Shown here one piece after another: positions 34,208-46,600 of a DNA stretch of 64,000 bases. How positions within the stretch are numbered: position 1 is the stretch's first letter; the number at the start of each line of letters is the position of its first letter. Below the pieces are notes generated by a model. It was not told where the DNA came from and made no database searches. It saw only the letters and a program-made list of their open reading frames with translations. A program made the translations under genes and the position numbers. The DNA comes from Pseudovirgaria hyperparasitica (taxonomy: Eukaryota > Ascomycota > Dothideomycetes > Acrospermales > Acrospermaceae): contig NW_022985577.1 in the NCBI RefSeq assembly GCF_010093815.1, positions 1-64,000 of the forward strand, read 5' to 3'.

Positions 34208-34664
34208 ATCCGTTTGTCCATAGTTACATGAGAAAGCTTGGCAGTCGGTGTACACATGTCGCGCGCGCACACGAACCGTAGTATGTATAATATTTTTACC
34301 TATTACCGCCGAATTATCCCTCTATAATTATAAATACTACTATATACTAATTTTATATAACCCTAAGAATATATTAATACTCTTTTTATTACTTTATACT
34401 ATCTATAATACCTCTAAAACTATAGAAAAAGAGTAAAGAGAGTAGATTCTATAGAGAGATACTTAGGTCTAGAATATTAAAGATCTTTAGTACTATATAT
34501 TAGTTATACTAGCTTTCTTCTATTATATATTATAGTTTTATATATTATAAAAGGATAATACGGCGGTAAGAGGTAAAAATATCGTTTATACTACGGTTCG
34601 TGTGCGCGCGAGACATGTGTGCACCGGCTGCCAAGCTTTCTCATGTAACTATGGATAAACGGAT
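34208..34664. mobile_element. Fold-back (long terminal inverted repeat) element, copy A, 457 bp
   Basis: The ends are inverted repeats of about 110 bp starting ATCCGTTTGTCCATAGTTAC and differing mostly by C/T or G/A transitions. The arms contain a GCGCGC-rich segment and the core TTTTTACCTATTACCGCCG, and the middle is AT-rich without an open frame. It is non-autonomous: no transposase. A second, partly similar copy is at 43048-43491. No clear target-site duplication is visible, so the superfamily is open. The transitions between arms and the AT-rich centre are consistent with RIP. Confidence 0.8.
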
Positions 34665-35610
34665 AGCCTTGCTGGAGTTTTGAACGTCCATCCGGTCGCC
34701 GACTCTTGCGATTTGCCTCAACGTCGACTCATTCTACATAGTGACTTTGAATTCCGCCCAGCTCCGAATAACTGCTACTAACGTTGATTCGGTACCATTT
34801 TTTCTCTCACACAGGATAGTCCTAAGCAATACGCTGTGCTTCTTCCCATTCTACGATCCTCGATTCTCGCAACTTCGAAATCGCCGCGAACATTATAGGC
34901 AGCCAGTACTGAGCCGCATGAAGCACATGGCAACGACGTTTGTGCCGCCTTGCCTTAGATCCGGAAAGTTTCGAACGTAACCATGTTCCTTTGAGGTAAG
35001 CTCGTCTTTGACCTGACTGTTATTGTATGCTTACAGCCGCCACATGGCAAGGATACCCGTAGGAATCCTCGCGCTATGCCCACTTCATGCTTCCCCATAT
35101 CATGATGCGCCGCCGGGGTACCACTGTAGCTTTTCTATCAACGGCACGGTACGGTAGTGTATTGAATTCGTATGATTCGATGCAGTAAATCCTGTACCAT
35201 TCTAGTTCTGGCTAATTTCCAGGGAACATCTATCACATGAACACAGGCGTTGCCCTTTCCAGAGAATGTTTATGCTCTCTCAATTTCCACGTTTGCCACA
35301 CCAGTAAGACTATACGCCCTAGATCTCATGTCCAATCAAACTTAGCTTCTAGTCGTTCATTTCACTCACACTTCTCCAGCATCACTACTGCATGTGCTTG
35401 ATGCATCAGCGCTAGCCTCCCGCTCGGTCTGTTGTGACTTGGCATTTGCATATGTCAGCCCCCTACACGTGTGAGTTAATATCATGATTCGACTTAAGAA
35501 GGCACAGTGTTCCTGTCTGCTCTTGTCTCCTATCCACCATCAAATCCTCACCTGTCTTCTGTACTGTTTCAGTGTCCACCGCGACCCTCACACATTCGCT
35601 TCCAGTCAAA
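34665..35610. other. Intergenic; upstream of the split HsbA-type gene
   Basis: About 950 bp without a supported gene; the proximal part is the promoter of the HsbA-type gene. No clear TATA. Confidence 0.5.
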
Positions 35611-37017
35611 ATGAAGTTCTCAGCTATCCTCTTCGCCGGCGCTGCCGCTGCTGCTACTATGGTCGAGCGTCAAGGTTCGGGTGTTGACACTGTCCTCGCC
35701 GCCATCTCTTCCATCTCTTCCGCTACCACTGCTTTGAATAACGGGATCACCTCCTTCTCAGGCGCTGGTGATGCCCAGACTTCCTATCAATCAGTTCAGT
35801 TCAATTTTGGGCCTCTAGTTGAATTGAACTGAAGTACTTCAACTCTTACCATTATAGAATTGAACTGGACTGTTAATCCTAGTAGTAGAATTGAAGTTGA
35901 ACTGGACTGGACTGAAGTATATTAGTAAGATTAGCTAAAAGTCTTAAAGATGGATAAAATTTAGTATTTTAAGGCTATATATCTATATTACCTATATAGT
36001 AATTCTTAATATGAGTGAATAATAAGCTTAAGAGAGACTATATTCATATTATTAATATATAGCTATTAGTATAGAGACTTTATGTGGTTTTATACATGAG
36101 AGAGTGATGATAAGTCGCGTGAAAGTCACGTGACCTATCACATGATAGCTTACCTAATGTACTCGAGAAAGTCACATGACACATCACGTGACATATCACG
36201 TGACATTCTCATAATGAATCTCGTCGAATCACCTAACCTTAAGAGGATATCTACCAATATACCTATCTATATATAACTTCAGTTCAACTCAACTATTAGC
36301 AACTCAATCCTACCCTAGAATTGAATTGAACTGAAGATCCAACCCTTGGCAAGAGGCCTCAGTTGAACTGGACTAAGTCAATTCTGGAGAGGCAGAATTG
36401 AAGTTGGACTGATTGATAGGAACTCTGGTGATGCCGACTCTCTTGAGGCTGCTTCCAAAGCTGTTATCGATGCTATCAACACTGGCAACACCAATGTCGG
36501 TCCCATTGGTCAGCTTGAACTCACCGACGCACTCCAGCTCCAGGACCCAACCAAGGCACTCGGTGAGCTCGTAACTCAAACCGTTAACAACGCCATTTCC
36601 AAGAAGGATGCATTCACATCTGCTGGTGTCGCTGGAACTGTTCTCGAGCAACTTCAACAACAGCAAAGCGCCGCCAACACCTTCTCTACCACCGTTGTCG
36701 GCAAAGTTCCAGAGGCCGCTCAGAGCATTGCTCAGGGACTTGTCCAGCCCATCACTGACGCGCTCCAGAAGGGCGTGGATGCTTTCCAGGGCTCCAGCAA
36801 CGGCCCAGGCCAGGGTTCTCCATCCAGCTCTGAGGGTGGCTCAGAGCCAACTGCTGTTCCGACCGGCTCCGCTCCCGTCACCACCCCAGCTCCTACCTCT
36901 GCCGGTCCCACCCCCCCGTCTACTCCACCACCATTCACCGGCGCTGCCATGCCAACCGCTGCTGCTGGCTACGGTGTTGCCGCTGCTGTGGCTCTCGTTG
37001 CCGCTGCTGCTTTGTGA
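35611..37017 (+). pseudogene. HsbA-type (hydrophobic surface-binding / wall galactomannoprotein) gene split by a transposable element
   Basis: The 5' part encodes a signal peptide (MKFSAILFAGAAAAATM) and the start of an HsbA-like helical domain; the reading runs into a 652-bp element and meets a stop inside it at 35830-35832. The 3' part resumes in the same frame after the element with DSLEAASKAVIDAINTGN and continues through a helical domain, a Ser/Pro/Thr-rich stalk and a hydrophobic Ala/Val tail that looks like a GPI-anchor signal. Without the element and one target duplication the frame would be continuous (248 codons). HsbA-type proteins bind hydrophobic surfaces or sit in the wall. Both halves are well preserved, so the insertion is probably recent. 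Splicing out the element as an intron is possible but not suggested by its ends. Confidence 0.85.
35776..36427. mobile_element. Non-autonomous hAT-type element (652 bp) inserted in the HsbA-type gene
   Basis: The ends are inverted repeats (CAGACTTCCTATCAATCAG and, on the other strand, CAGAGTTCCTATCAATCAG, continuing imperfectly for about 40 bp). It is bounded by a perfect 8-bp direct repeat GTGATGCC at 35768-35775 and 36428-36435. An 8-bp duplication with CAG-type ends is diagnostic for the hAT superfamily. The inside has no transposase, many subterminal TTCAATTCAACT-like units in both orientations, and four TCACGTGAC-like palindromes. Confidence 0.88.
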
Positions 37018-38184
37018 GTGGTTCGTATTCCCGATCAAGTTCAATAAGACCTGTGGGCATAGAAATTCCGGACGGTCTGGGGTATGAAAAGAAGGATTGC
37101 GGCGTCGAGTAGCTACAATGTATCATAACAAGACGCTTCTAGCTATCGAGGATAATAATTTAATTGTTTGGTGGAGAATATGCATAGTGCTATAGTGATA
37201 TAAGTCCTACATCTTTGTTCACATACGATCCGTCAAAGGATATAATTTGCTCACGAACAGGCCCCCTTTCGGCAGCTGCGGATCAATATCCAGGGCTTTG
37301 ATTCTTCAAGTATGCCAAGTAAGACCTTGAAATCTGCGTTTGGAGCAAGTAACATTCTAAAACACCAGCAAGTAGGACAAGCGCGGCTCACGCACCGTCT
37401 TGCTAAGCATTTTCGGCATTGAATCCTGGAGAACCTTGGCGTCAATAGGAAAGCCACCAACACTGGCTTCATTCCTTTGTCGCCAACACTTTTCCCGTTC
37501 AGTCATTCTCCCAATACCAGAGCCGTACCATTTCATGATTCGTAGTTAAATTTGGTCTGTTGCGAGCCGAGGACTTAAAGCTGTCATCAACGCCATAATG
37601 GTCTTGCAGTTTCGTATACATTAAGTACATGTCGACGTAGCAGTTATGTCAGACTTGCACTGTGTCAATAGAGCCGCTATGCCACGCCATGAACTCCGCC
37701 ATGGGCAGCGAGGCCTGTTTGTCCACGAGTACCGGATTCACCACTATAATGTAGGTACCTCCGTATAGAGGCGGTACGCCCGCCGATACAGCGGTAAACT
37801 CAGACCGCATAATTCATGAGGATGGGCGATTAGGGTTATTCTGCAGGCACACCCAACTGTACCACCTAATTTTTATCTGTCAATAACGTGTTGCAATGAT
37901 TTAGACCTACAGTGTTTAATGCTAGTCATTGTGATGGATCCTCAGTGCAAAAGGAACGACGAATAGATTTGATCTGTAAAGAAACGAATTATTTCGTATA
38001 ATACTTTGCTTCAGATGTAAAACTCTGTTTCTTGACGATACCGAGTGTGATGAGGAACATACATATTTGATATGTGTTGTTGGGAAGAAACCAACAGAAA
38101 TTGTAGTCTTTGAAAACTGACTACTGTGCAATCAATGGTCAGTCATCGAGCCCCTTCCACACCGCAGAAAAACGCTTGAGATAT
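37018..38184. other. Intergenic; no gene seen
   Basis: About 1.2 kb between the split wall-protein gene and the convergent P450 gene. Only short ORFs. Confidence 0.55.
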
Positions 38185-40358
38185 CTATTCCCACTCTTGC
38201 AGAAACCCTTTACTAGCTTCATAGTCTCGTTTTACTATCTGCTCGTGCTCTTTACTTCTGGGTACGAAATTGACCTTGAAAGGTAACGGTCCATGCAGCA
38301 TCCCCTGCACATATGCATGTGGATCAAGCTTTTGTGGCTCGCCAGTCGCCTGATCGATTGCAGGCTCGATATTATATGCCCAGAGAATCTTTGCGACCAT
38401 GCGCCACTGAGCACGCTCGGCAAGATGTATTCCAGCGCAGATCCGTCGACCCGAACCGTACCCATAATGATGTGAGCACGAAATGTTAGCCAAGCAGTTC
38501 ATCATTTCTATAGGCCTATATGTTGAAAGAATGGGGGACTTATCTCTATTCATGTAGTCTGGACTGCCCGCGTAGTCCATTGCTAGCTTTGGGTGGTCTA
38601 TGAAGCGATCTGGGTTATAGATGTTCGGTTGGTCGTACGAGTTCCTATGGAGCGAGTATGCAGTCAAGACAATAGCAGAATCTTTAGGTATACGGAATCC
38701 ATCATACCAGTCCTCCCGATTTGCTCTGCGAACAACTCCGTTGGGAATACTGCAAGGATTTCAGTATACTTCTGCTTTGACGCTCTCTGAACTCACACCG
38801 AATGCCAACGCTGTCCCTCTTTGATAATACAATTGACATATCGTAGGTCGTGGAAATCACTCCACACGGGCATCCTGAGTTGCATTAGACTCAAATCGCG
38901 AGACATCTAATCAACATATAATCACAGACCTCATTCCACATACTCGGTCTATCTCGTGTTGTGCTCGTCTCTGGAACTCGGGGTGCAGTGTCAACATCAA
39001 TATATTTGTCAGTGTTGCATGCGCAGTCGTGTCGGCACCTGCCTGAGCTATTGTGCCTAGGAAGCAATTGAACTCGTGGTAATCAAGCTTGACATCCTGC
39101 TTGATTGTCCCAGACAATAAACGATCCACAATCGAATTGCGCTCATCTCCATTGCGCCGTCGCGTCTCAACGAGTTCTCGAGCCTCTTGATACAATCCAT
39201 ACATGGCTTCACGGCCTTCCTTGCATCGAGTTTTCCAAGGTGCCCAGCGTTCGGGTATGTACCTGAGGATAGGAAACTGATCAACAGGAGGACACGACCC
39301 AGCTTCCATTGCCGGATTCAGCTTTATTCTATAAGCAAGTCGCATTGTCGTATGATCGTTGATTTCTCACTGACCTTGTCCATGACACGATAGATATACT
39401 TGACTTTTCAGCTTAGGCCGATTGAGATACCGAAGATTCGACTTACGTTTGCCCAGAAATTTTCCATAGAAGGTCCACGTTGACCGTAAACAACGATACT
39501 TATGGTTGAGCCTGTTGCACGTCTGACATGAGTAGAAAACTCCTCTGGTGATTCCAACAGCTCATACAACAATTGGCCAATCCTGTCCGAAGAGAGACTT
39601 AGCATGATAGGCCACCTCTATGATTGGCATGAGGAGCAGTTCCGTACTCAGCTTCTTGGATGGGCGCAATCTTTTCGTCCAATGCTCGTGGCTAAAACAA
39701 AGTTAGCACACTACACTACATACAGAAAAGAGTTCTTGTAAAAAAGAGAAGTAGGGGCATGGTTGGACCCAAGAATCAAGGATTTCTTATACAATGGAGG
39801 TATAAATGTTGGCCAAGCTGGTAGTGTATCTTGATGTTCCATCCATCAGGCACAACTTCCAGGTCTGTCAAGAGAGCCAAGTTTAACGTACGGACAGGTT
39901 CTGAGAGGTAATTTTTCTCTGTGACCGCCACTTGGCGTTGGCATCCTCGAAGGCGAAGATTTTGCCATCCGTAGCTAATTGTAAGTTATAGTCATGGACT
40001 CTGTCGTTGTAGATCGTAGCCCTCTTGTCTACAAGATCGTGGACAGCTCGACGACTGTTCAATACGATCCATGTTGCCGATCCGAGCTTCAATGAGTATA
40101 TCTCGCCGTACTTCCTGCCCCATTCTTCTAATCTGGAATTACATTAAAAGTGATAATATTTATATGTGGAAGGCTTTCTTGCTTTAGATGCAAACCTGTT
40201 GAAGGAATCTGATGTGCATTCCCGAGGATTGGAATCGTAGGCGGACCTGGTGGTAATCCCTTCTCTCTTCGTCCAAGTCGTAGAATGTTGTATATTGCAA
40301 GACAGGATACGAATACTGGCAAAAGCCATATCGGGTATGATGTACTTGAGAACAGCAT
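38185..40358 (-). CDS. Cytochrome P450 monooxygenase
   Basis: Eight exons, complement(join(38185..38749,38797..38874,38930..39321,39375..39398,39447..39582,39648..39691,39892..40132,40183..40358)), 551 residues. N-terminal membrane anchor (WLLPVFVSCLAIYNILRL) and proline hinge PPGPPTIPILGN; I-helix AGADTTAH; K-helix region KEGQRWHS; heme-binding loop YGYGSGRRICAG with the thiolate Cys. ER-bound oxidase of unknown substrate; the arrangement resembles fungal class E P450s of secondary metabolism. Intron 1 has a GC donor (AAA|GCAAGA...CCAG); the only nearby GT would create a stop. The intron at 39692-39891 is 200 nt, much longer than the others. The 24-nt exon at 39375-39398 and its acceptors are the least certain part. 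No neighbouring biosynthetic gene gives a substrate hint. Confidence 0.88.
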
Positions 40359-41314
40359 TCTGTTATTGTAAGGATGCGATTAACGATTAAAGGTTAGATT
40401 GTGCGGGCTGCTCATGACCATTTATACCATTCTGCATGATCTTCGTGACCATATTGCCGGATCATCAGGCATCGGACTCCAGGTCATCTGCCCCGATGAC
40501 GACTCTAGAATCACTATACAATCAAGACAGTGCTCATGTGTCGCTATCGTACCTTGTAAAGAGCAAGCGAACAGTGCATCGAAAGCGGGGTACCATGTAC
40601 GATGATGTAATTAAACATACAACGATTGTTACGACTTTTACATGCTGGGATAGCTGATGAAACACCTCGGTGGTGTTGAAGCTGCAGCTGAACAGATGAG
40701 ATTCATTGCAAATCTTTCTCTGCGATAGGCTCAAGCAAGCACACCCCAATAGTAATGCAAATGTCAGGATTATGCTTATCGATGATGACAGAGCCAGAGT
40801 ACATGCATGAGCCAATGTTGATAAGAACCTGTTTTGTGAGATATGGCATGCACTTTTGCACGTAGAGGAGTTAGTGTGATGTGTTGGCTCGCGATTAGCA
40901 ACCGATATCTTCGACTGTACACCATACACATACACATGCTTGTACAGTGATGTAACCATGCTGATTCTCGCCACGAGGGTGATCCAACATGGAGTTTACA
41001 TTAATAGCGATATGTATGCTGCTCGGGATCGATACACAATGATGAAGAGAAGCTGGCTGAAAGCTTCCTCTTCCTAAGTATGTTATATATATTTGCACAA
41101 TGGACAGTAGAAGAGATGTCGTGCCTGTAGATTCATCTTCAGAACTGTTCTGATATTTGAGGCAAACCCTATAATGCAGAGGTAAGAGGGTGGTTATAGA
41201 TCGACCCTATGCCAAACTTAAAACTCATATGGCAAATGTCGTGAATGCGAGCAGTAACGCCTCATTGTGACGAGGAAAATGTAGATGATGACTATATTGA
41301 CTCACTTTGGAGAA
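40359..41314. other. Intergenic; no gene seen
   Basis: About 950 bp, including the P450 promoter. No supported ORF. Confidence 0.55.
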
Positions 41315-42851
41315 TTAGTCTACAATTTCCAAGTCGCCCGTCCTGCCTTTGGCAAATGTGTCTTTCCAATCCTCCCACATATTTTTCAATTCAGTTACGT
41401 ATTGGTCGTGCACCTGATCGACATACTCAGGATCTGGCTTCTCCTGAGCCATGACTTTGACCGGCCGACCAACAACAATGTTCAGAGGTCTCCGATATGG
41501 CATCATGCCGACATCGTAGTTGAACACGCCGCGGGCATGGAACAGCGGGATCGTAAAACCTGCGATCTTTTTGACCAGAAGCTGCAGTTTATGAACCCAG
41601 GGATGAATATTGGCGTCGAATTGATCATATAGATCATTCTCGCCGAATCCAATGACAGGCACTAAGTCTGCACCTGTGCGAATGGCGATCTTGACGAAGC
41701 CTTTCCTGCGAGCGAGTACAAGCTTCATAGTATTAGGCATCGCCTCGAGTGATTCACGCGCTCCTCCAATCACGACTGTGATAGCTCTACCCATACCCTC
41801 TTTGTTAGGGCCTCCCTTCGTGAGAAGGTTCTCGCAGGATTCCCTAGACACAGAGGCGAGGCCTAAACGAAGTGCGTATTCCCGATACAACGGTAATCTG
41901 AAGTTCGAGTCTAACGTGAGGAGTGAATTGGTGATCCCGGGAAACAGTTGAGAGAATCCTAAAGCTTCGGTTGCAAATGCAGCAAACGCCCCATGCGAGA
42001 TAATACCATGAGGATGGTAGCCAAAGATGTACTTTCTGGTAGGAGGGAGCTCTTCGAGTCTATGTAACCGAGCTGGGAAGTAAGAGGCAAAAAGTGACCA
42101 GATTGACAGTCTTCGCGCTCTGTCGCTACGTTGTAAGAGCTCCCCGGATGTGGCGGCCTTAGAGAATAAGACATAGATGAGGTATGGAAGAAGTATGGGC
42201 CACAGAAGCGGTATAGTACATAGTAAGAAGAACAGTGCTACGAGCCCGACAATACTAAGAGTGTGCATGAGAACGATCAGCGTTTGGAGACGTCTCTGCA
42301 GTGGAACATTTAGAGGGGCAAATCTGATTCTAGGTAATTGTTAGCCTGAATGCACCCATGAGGTCTTTGATTTGGACCTACTTGCTCCTTGCCCAGCCTT
42401 GACCCGCTTGTCTCCCACTGACAAGTTCCGGGCCATCGGAAGGCTTTTCTTCTTTCTTGTCTTGATGTAGCTGTCTTTCGTACTCGTTCGAAGGTTTGAC
42501 ACTTGTGAGTTTGCCACCGTTTGTACCGAGCTCTTCAAAGACTACATGGTCATCATTGTTGTTGCGGGCCTTTTTTGGACCGTTCTGCTTTGGTATGGAG
42601 CCTTGTCGTTTGTGGGCAAATTGTCTACGGCTCGGGCTGTGAGACGAGATATCTTGACCAGTACCCTCGAAGGTATCTGAAGGTGTAGTAGTTCCAGACT
42701 TCGACAGTGGCTTGCCGTTAGCTTGTATGGGCGGGATTGTTTCTATTTCAGTGAAGTTGGAATCGGCATTGTTCAGAGGTTGCTTGGTTACCTCGGCATA
42801 GGTATGTGATTCGTCGTGGGTGTTGCGAGACGGCGCTTCGGTGTTCGCCAT
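41315..42851 (-). CDS. dga1: Diacylglycerol O-acyltransferase, DGAT2 family
   Basis: Two exons, complement(join(41315..42323,42382..42851)), 492 residues. Exon 1 is a disordered polar N-terminus; a 58-nt intron leads to FAPLNVPLQRRLQTLIV and a hydrophobic hairpin (LFFLLCTIPLLWPILLPYL) that embeds in the ER or lipid-droplet membrane. The catalytic HPHG (residues 260-263, in YIFGYHPHGIISHGAF) and a downstream GGARESLEAMP match DGAT2. It makes triacylglycerol from diacylglycerol and acyl-CoA. The long N-terminal extension is common in fungal members. Length and motifs are intact. Confidence 0.93.
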
Positions 42852-43047
42852 TGCCCCTATCTTAAGCTATGCAGTAGATTATGAGGAATGGGACAATATA
42901 TTGGTGCGAGAGATGCTGTGTACGGGCTGGCAAAGGAAGTGGAATTCGAATATCTCATTAAGGTTGACCGTGTACCTGCAGGTGACCGACCATGGCCATG
43001 ATGACGTTTTGGTCGCAACTGTGGCTGAAAATGTGGCTGGTAACCGC
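42852..43047. promoter_or_regulatory. Upstream region of the DGAT2 gene
   Basis: Short GC-balanced stretch between the DGAT2 start and a fold-back element. No motif stands out. Confidence 0.35.
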
Positions 43048-43491
43048 ATCCTAGTTACATGGGAAAGCTTGGCGCCCGATGTTCGCCCATGTTACCAATA
43101 TATACGATTTAGTATAATCGATATTTTTATCTATTACCGCCGTATAATACTTATATACTTATAAATATTACTATATATTAGTTTTATATAACTCTAATTA
43201 TATATCTATACTGTTTTTTTATTACTTTATATAATCTATAATACCTCTAAAACTATATAGAGATATTCTTAGATCTATATAGTACCTCTATATTTAAAAG
43301 TACTCTAGAAGAAGAAAGAGAGAATATTAAAGTTCTATAGTATTATATATTAGCTATAATAACTCTTTAATACTATATAAGTATAGTATAGTAGTAATAT
43401 ATAAAATATTAACTATACTAAATCGTGTGTATTGGTGACATGGGCGAACATCACCCGCCAAGCTTACTCATGTAACTATGGATATACGGAT
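43048..43491. mobile_element. Fold-back element, copy B, about 444 bp
   Basis: The inverted-repeat arms share with copy A the outer TAGTTACATGnGnAAGCTTGGC and the inner ATTTTTAtCTATTACCGCCG, as well as AT-rich central sequence (CTATAATACCTCTAAAACTAT in both). Between these the arms differ from copy A (CGATGTTCGCCCATGTTACC here instead of the GCGCGC segment), yet match each other across the element. The left end is degraded, so the first base is approximate. No coding capacity, no clear target duplication. Confidence 0.75.
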
Positions 43492-43617
43492 TCGATTCCT
43501 CCGAAGAGCCCTGCCTGCCGCCCATTTGTTATATGGCGAATGACTCAGAACAGCTACAGGGTAAGATGCTCATTCATGGTTGATGATGTTGCTAACGCTT
43601 TCGATATATACATCCCA

Positions 43618-46600
43618 TCACATCAAGCTTGATCGACCGCCAATCTCATTCCCACCTTGACCGTTGGGCATCTCGCCGTTGCGGCCAACAACAAATTCTT
43701 GATATATTGCTGCAAGTCTACTTCTCTCTTGTGTGCTGATCGAGCTTCGTGAGTTCTGTAAAGCAGTAATAAGGTGTTTCCACTCTATCATGGGTTCGCC
43801 GTCTGATTCATAATCAAGGGCCTCTGCCTCGGTATTGGTATCGTGACGTTTTGTGCTTGGTGATTGCTGCTGTTTCTGTCTGCGTCGCGATGCTTGTAAT
43901 GACGCTATGCTTGCAGATATCATACCGCGTTCGGATAGTGGTGGAGAGCGTACCTGACTCGTCGGCGCATTGAGGTCATCGCCGAAACGAAAATACGTGA
44001 AGTCCGCAATTCCTTTTCCGAAGTTTGATATTGACCTCGAATTTGCAGCCATTTTACCTTTCCCTCTTGATGGTTGACTGTTTGTTCGATCTCCAAGGAC
44101 ATCATGAATGGCTTCTAATTGAGCATTGTACACTACCGCTTGTAGATCCGCACCTGAGTAGCCCTTAGTCTTTTCTGCTACCTCACGCAGATTTTCACCT
44201 TCGGTCCCGCTTGTTAAGATGCTGGGTGATAGACGAAGATTCCTTGTTACCGCGAACAGGATGTCTGTGCGTTCATCTAGTCCAGGTAGGTCACAAATAA
44301 GGCTTTTATCTAAACGTCCTGGTCGTAATAATGCCGGATCTATCAGATCAGGACGGCTTGTAGCGGCTAAAACATATACACCGCTCAAGCCTTCAGCGCC
44401 ATCCATCTGAGTGAGCAACTGGTTTACAACGCGATCGGTGACTCCGGTTGAGTCGTGCCCACGTTTTGGTGCGATACTGTCGAACTCGTCAAAGAATAAG
44501 ACACAAGGTCGAGCAGCCTCGGCGCGCTCGAACAAATCTCGGACAGACTTTTCGGAAGCTCCGATGTATTTGTTCAAAATCTCGGGTCCTTTGACGCTAA
44601 TAAAGTTGAGCCCACATTCACCGGCAACAGCAGAAGCCAAAAGCGTCTTACCGCAGCCCGGGTATCCGTAGAGGAGAATGCCAGATCGGAGGCGGAGTGG
44701 GCATTCAGCAAATATGGGCGCGTACGTCGTTGGATACTGGAGAGTCTCAAGTAATACTCGTCGCGTTGCACGCAGACCACCAATGGAATCCCAACGAGTT
44801 GTGGACGTCTGTAGAGTGACGTTTCGAAGCGACGCAGGAGTAAAGCCTTTCAAAGCCTTGGTAAAGTCTCCAGTCGTCAGAATGACAGTCGATCCGTTAG
44901 GCATTCTCTCGTGATCTGAGATGGTGGACCGTATAAGCGCTTCACTCCGGGCACGGGAGACGAGAAGCACTATGTCTCCTGGCATATAACCGTCCGTTTG
45001 TCCTGCTATATCAAGGAAATCAATTGTACAGTCAACCGTGAGACCATCTTTCCGTGGGCCATTGGGAATGTCTGGTCTGCTCTCATTGCTAGCATTCTCG
45101 TGTCTCTGACCAGCGCTGTCTGAACTGTGACCATTCATCTGACTCTTCAGGTTGTTCGATGGCCGTGTATCTTTATGAGCAAGCATTTCTAGTACCTTCC
45201 GGCGGCCTTCTTTATTCGGCGCGCTGATATTGACGATTTCTCGCACCACATGTCCGCCGATTATAACGTTGTTCACGGCTTCTTTGCTTTGTGCCGTCGC
45301 AAGAAGGACTATACCTGAGTCACGACTGCAGTATTCACGCACAACTGAACAGACACACTCGCTGATATGTCTGCTTCTCCCATTCTCGCCGCCCACTTGT
45401 AGCTCTGTTTCGATCGGACAAAGTCGGTCGAGGTCATCAAGAATGATTAGAGAACGCCCCCCAAGTCGAGCACCCCACGACGCGGAGGCGAAAAGTCGAC
45501 TAAGGGTGTCCTTAATTTGTGAAACTCTGATCTCTTCGGTTAGGAGAGAATGACATTGAAAGTATTGAATGTTGACAAGATGCTCTTGTCGGAGGCGATG
45601 TGCAACAAGTTGCGCGACCGATGACTTTCCAGCCCCAAGTCCGCCGGTCAATAGGATTGATGATGCCTGAAGGAGATGGGAATAAAGTTGCGCGACCAAC
45701 TTGTCGATGCCAACCATAGTAGGCTTGAGAGACGGTAGCTGTGCCGCTGGTGACCAGGCATTCGATATTGTTGATGGTTTCGGTACCCCAGGTCGGACAT
45801 CGATGTTGAAAGCCCCGGCGGGTACCGTCAGCCATACTGTTTGCTGCGTCTTGTCTCCTGGCTGATTCGAACCAATCTTAACTATACCTCCTTGCCAGGC
45901 CGGGTCCTTCTCTGCAATTGGGGGCAAGATCATACCATCAGTAAGCGGCCCATCTAGAAGTCCTTTCCCATTGTGTTGACGATATAGATCTTTGATCCTT
46001 CTTGCGGTATCTTCACGTTCTTGCTTTGTTTCGCCACCAAATTTCAAGCCACCTACTTGCTGGGACCCTGACGGGATGAAAGGGATGACTTTCACACTCC
46101 GGTCAGGATCACTCTGGGATCTACTGGTCGCCGAGGATGGAGCAGGCGCAGCCTCAAGGCGGACTAAACCACCTACGAGTTCAGGAGCACCTAATGCACC
46201 ACAGAGCGCAGAAGATAGTGCTGCATGTCGGCTGTCCGGAGCGTCGTCCCACTCCTGGATCCGTGCGACAACCCGGGATGAATGCTTTTCTGGTTCCTGT
46301 TCCTTTCGTGGGTCGCTCGGTTCATTCAGTCCGGCAGGTCTCACTATAGAAACAGTGACCCAGATGACACCTTTGAGAGCTTTTGAGCTGAGGATGTCAC
46401 CGTCTATCCATATGTTCAAACTACAATCGTCTGCAGATACTTCCTCATCAAACCAGTCCCTGCTTAACGTTCGACTAACACCACGCAGGAAGATAAACCC
46501 TCGCCCGGCACCCTCTTCACGACCACTCTTTCGCCTCACGGTGCTGGCTGCACTTTTGCCACCAGCACTTCGACGGCCGGTACTAGCAACACTCCTGTTC

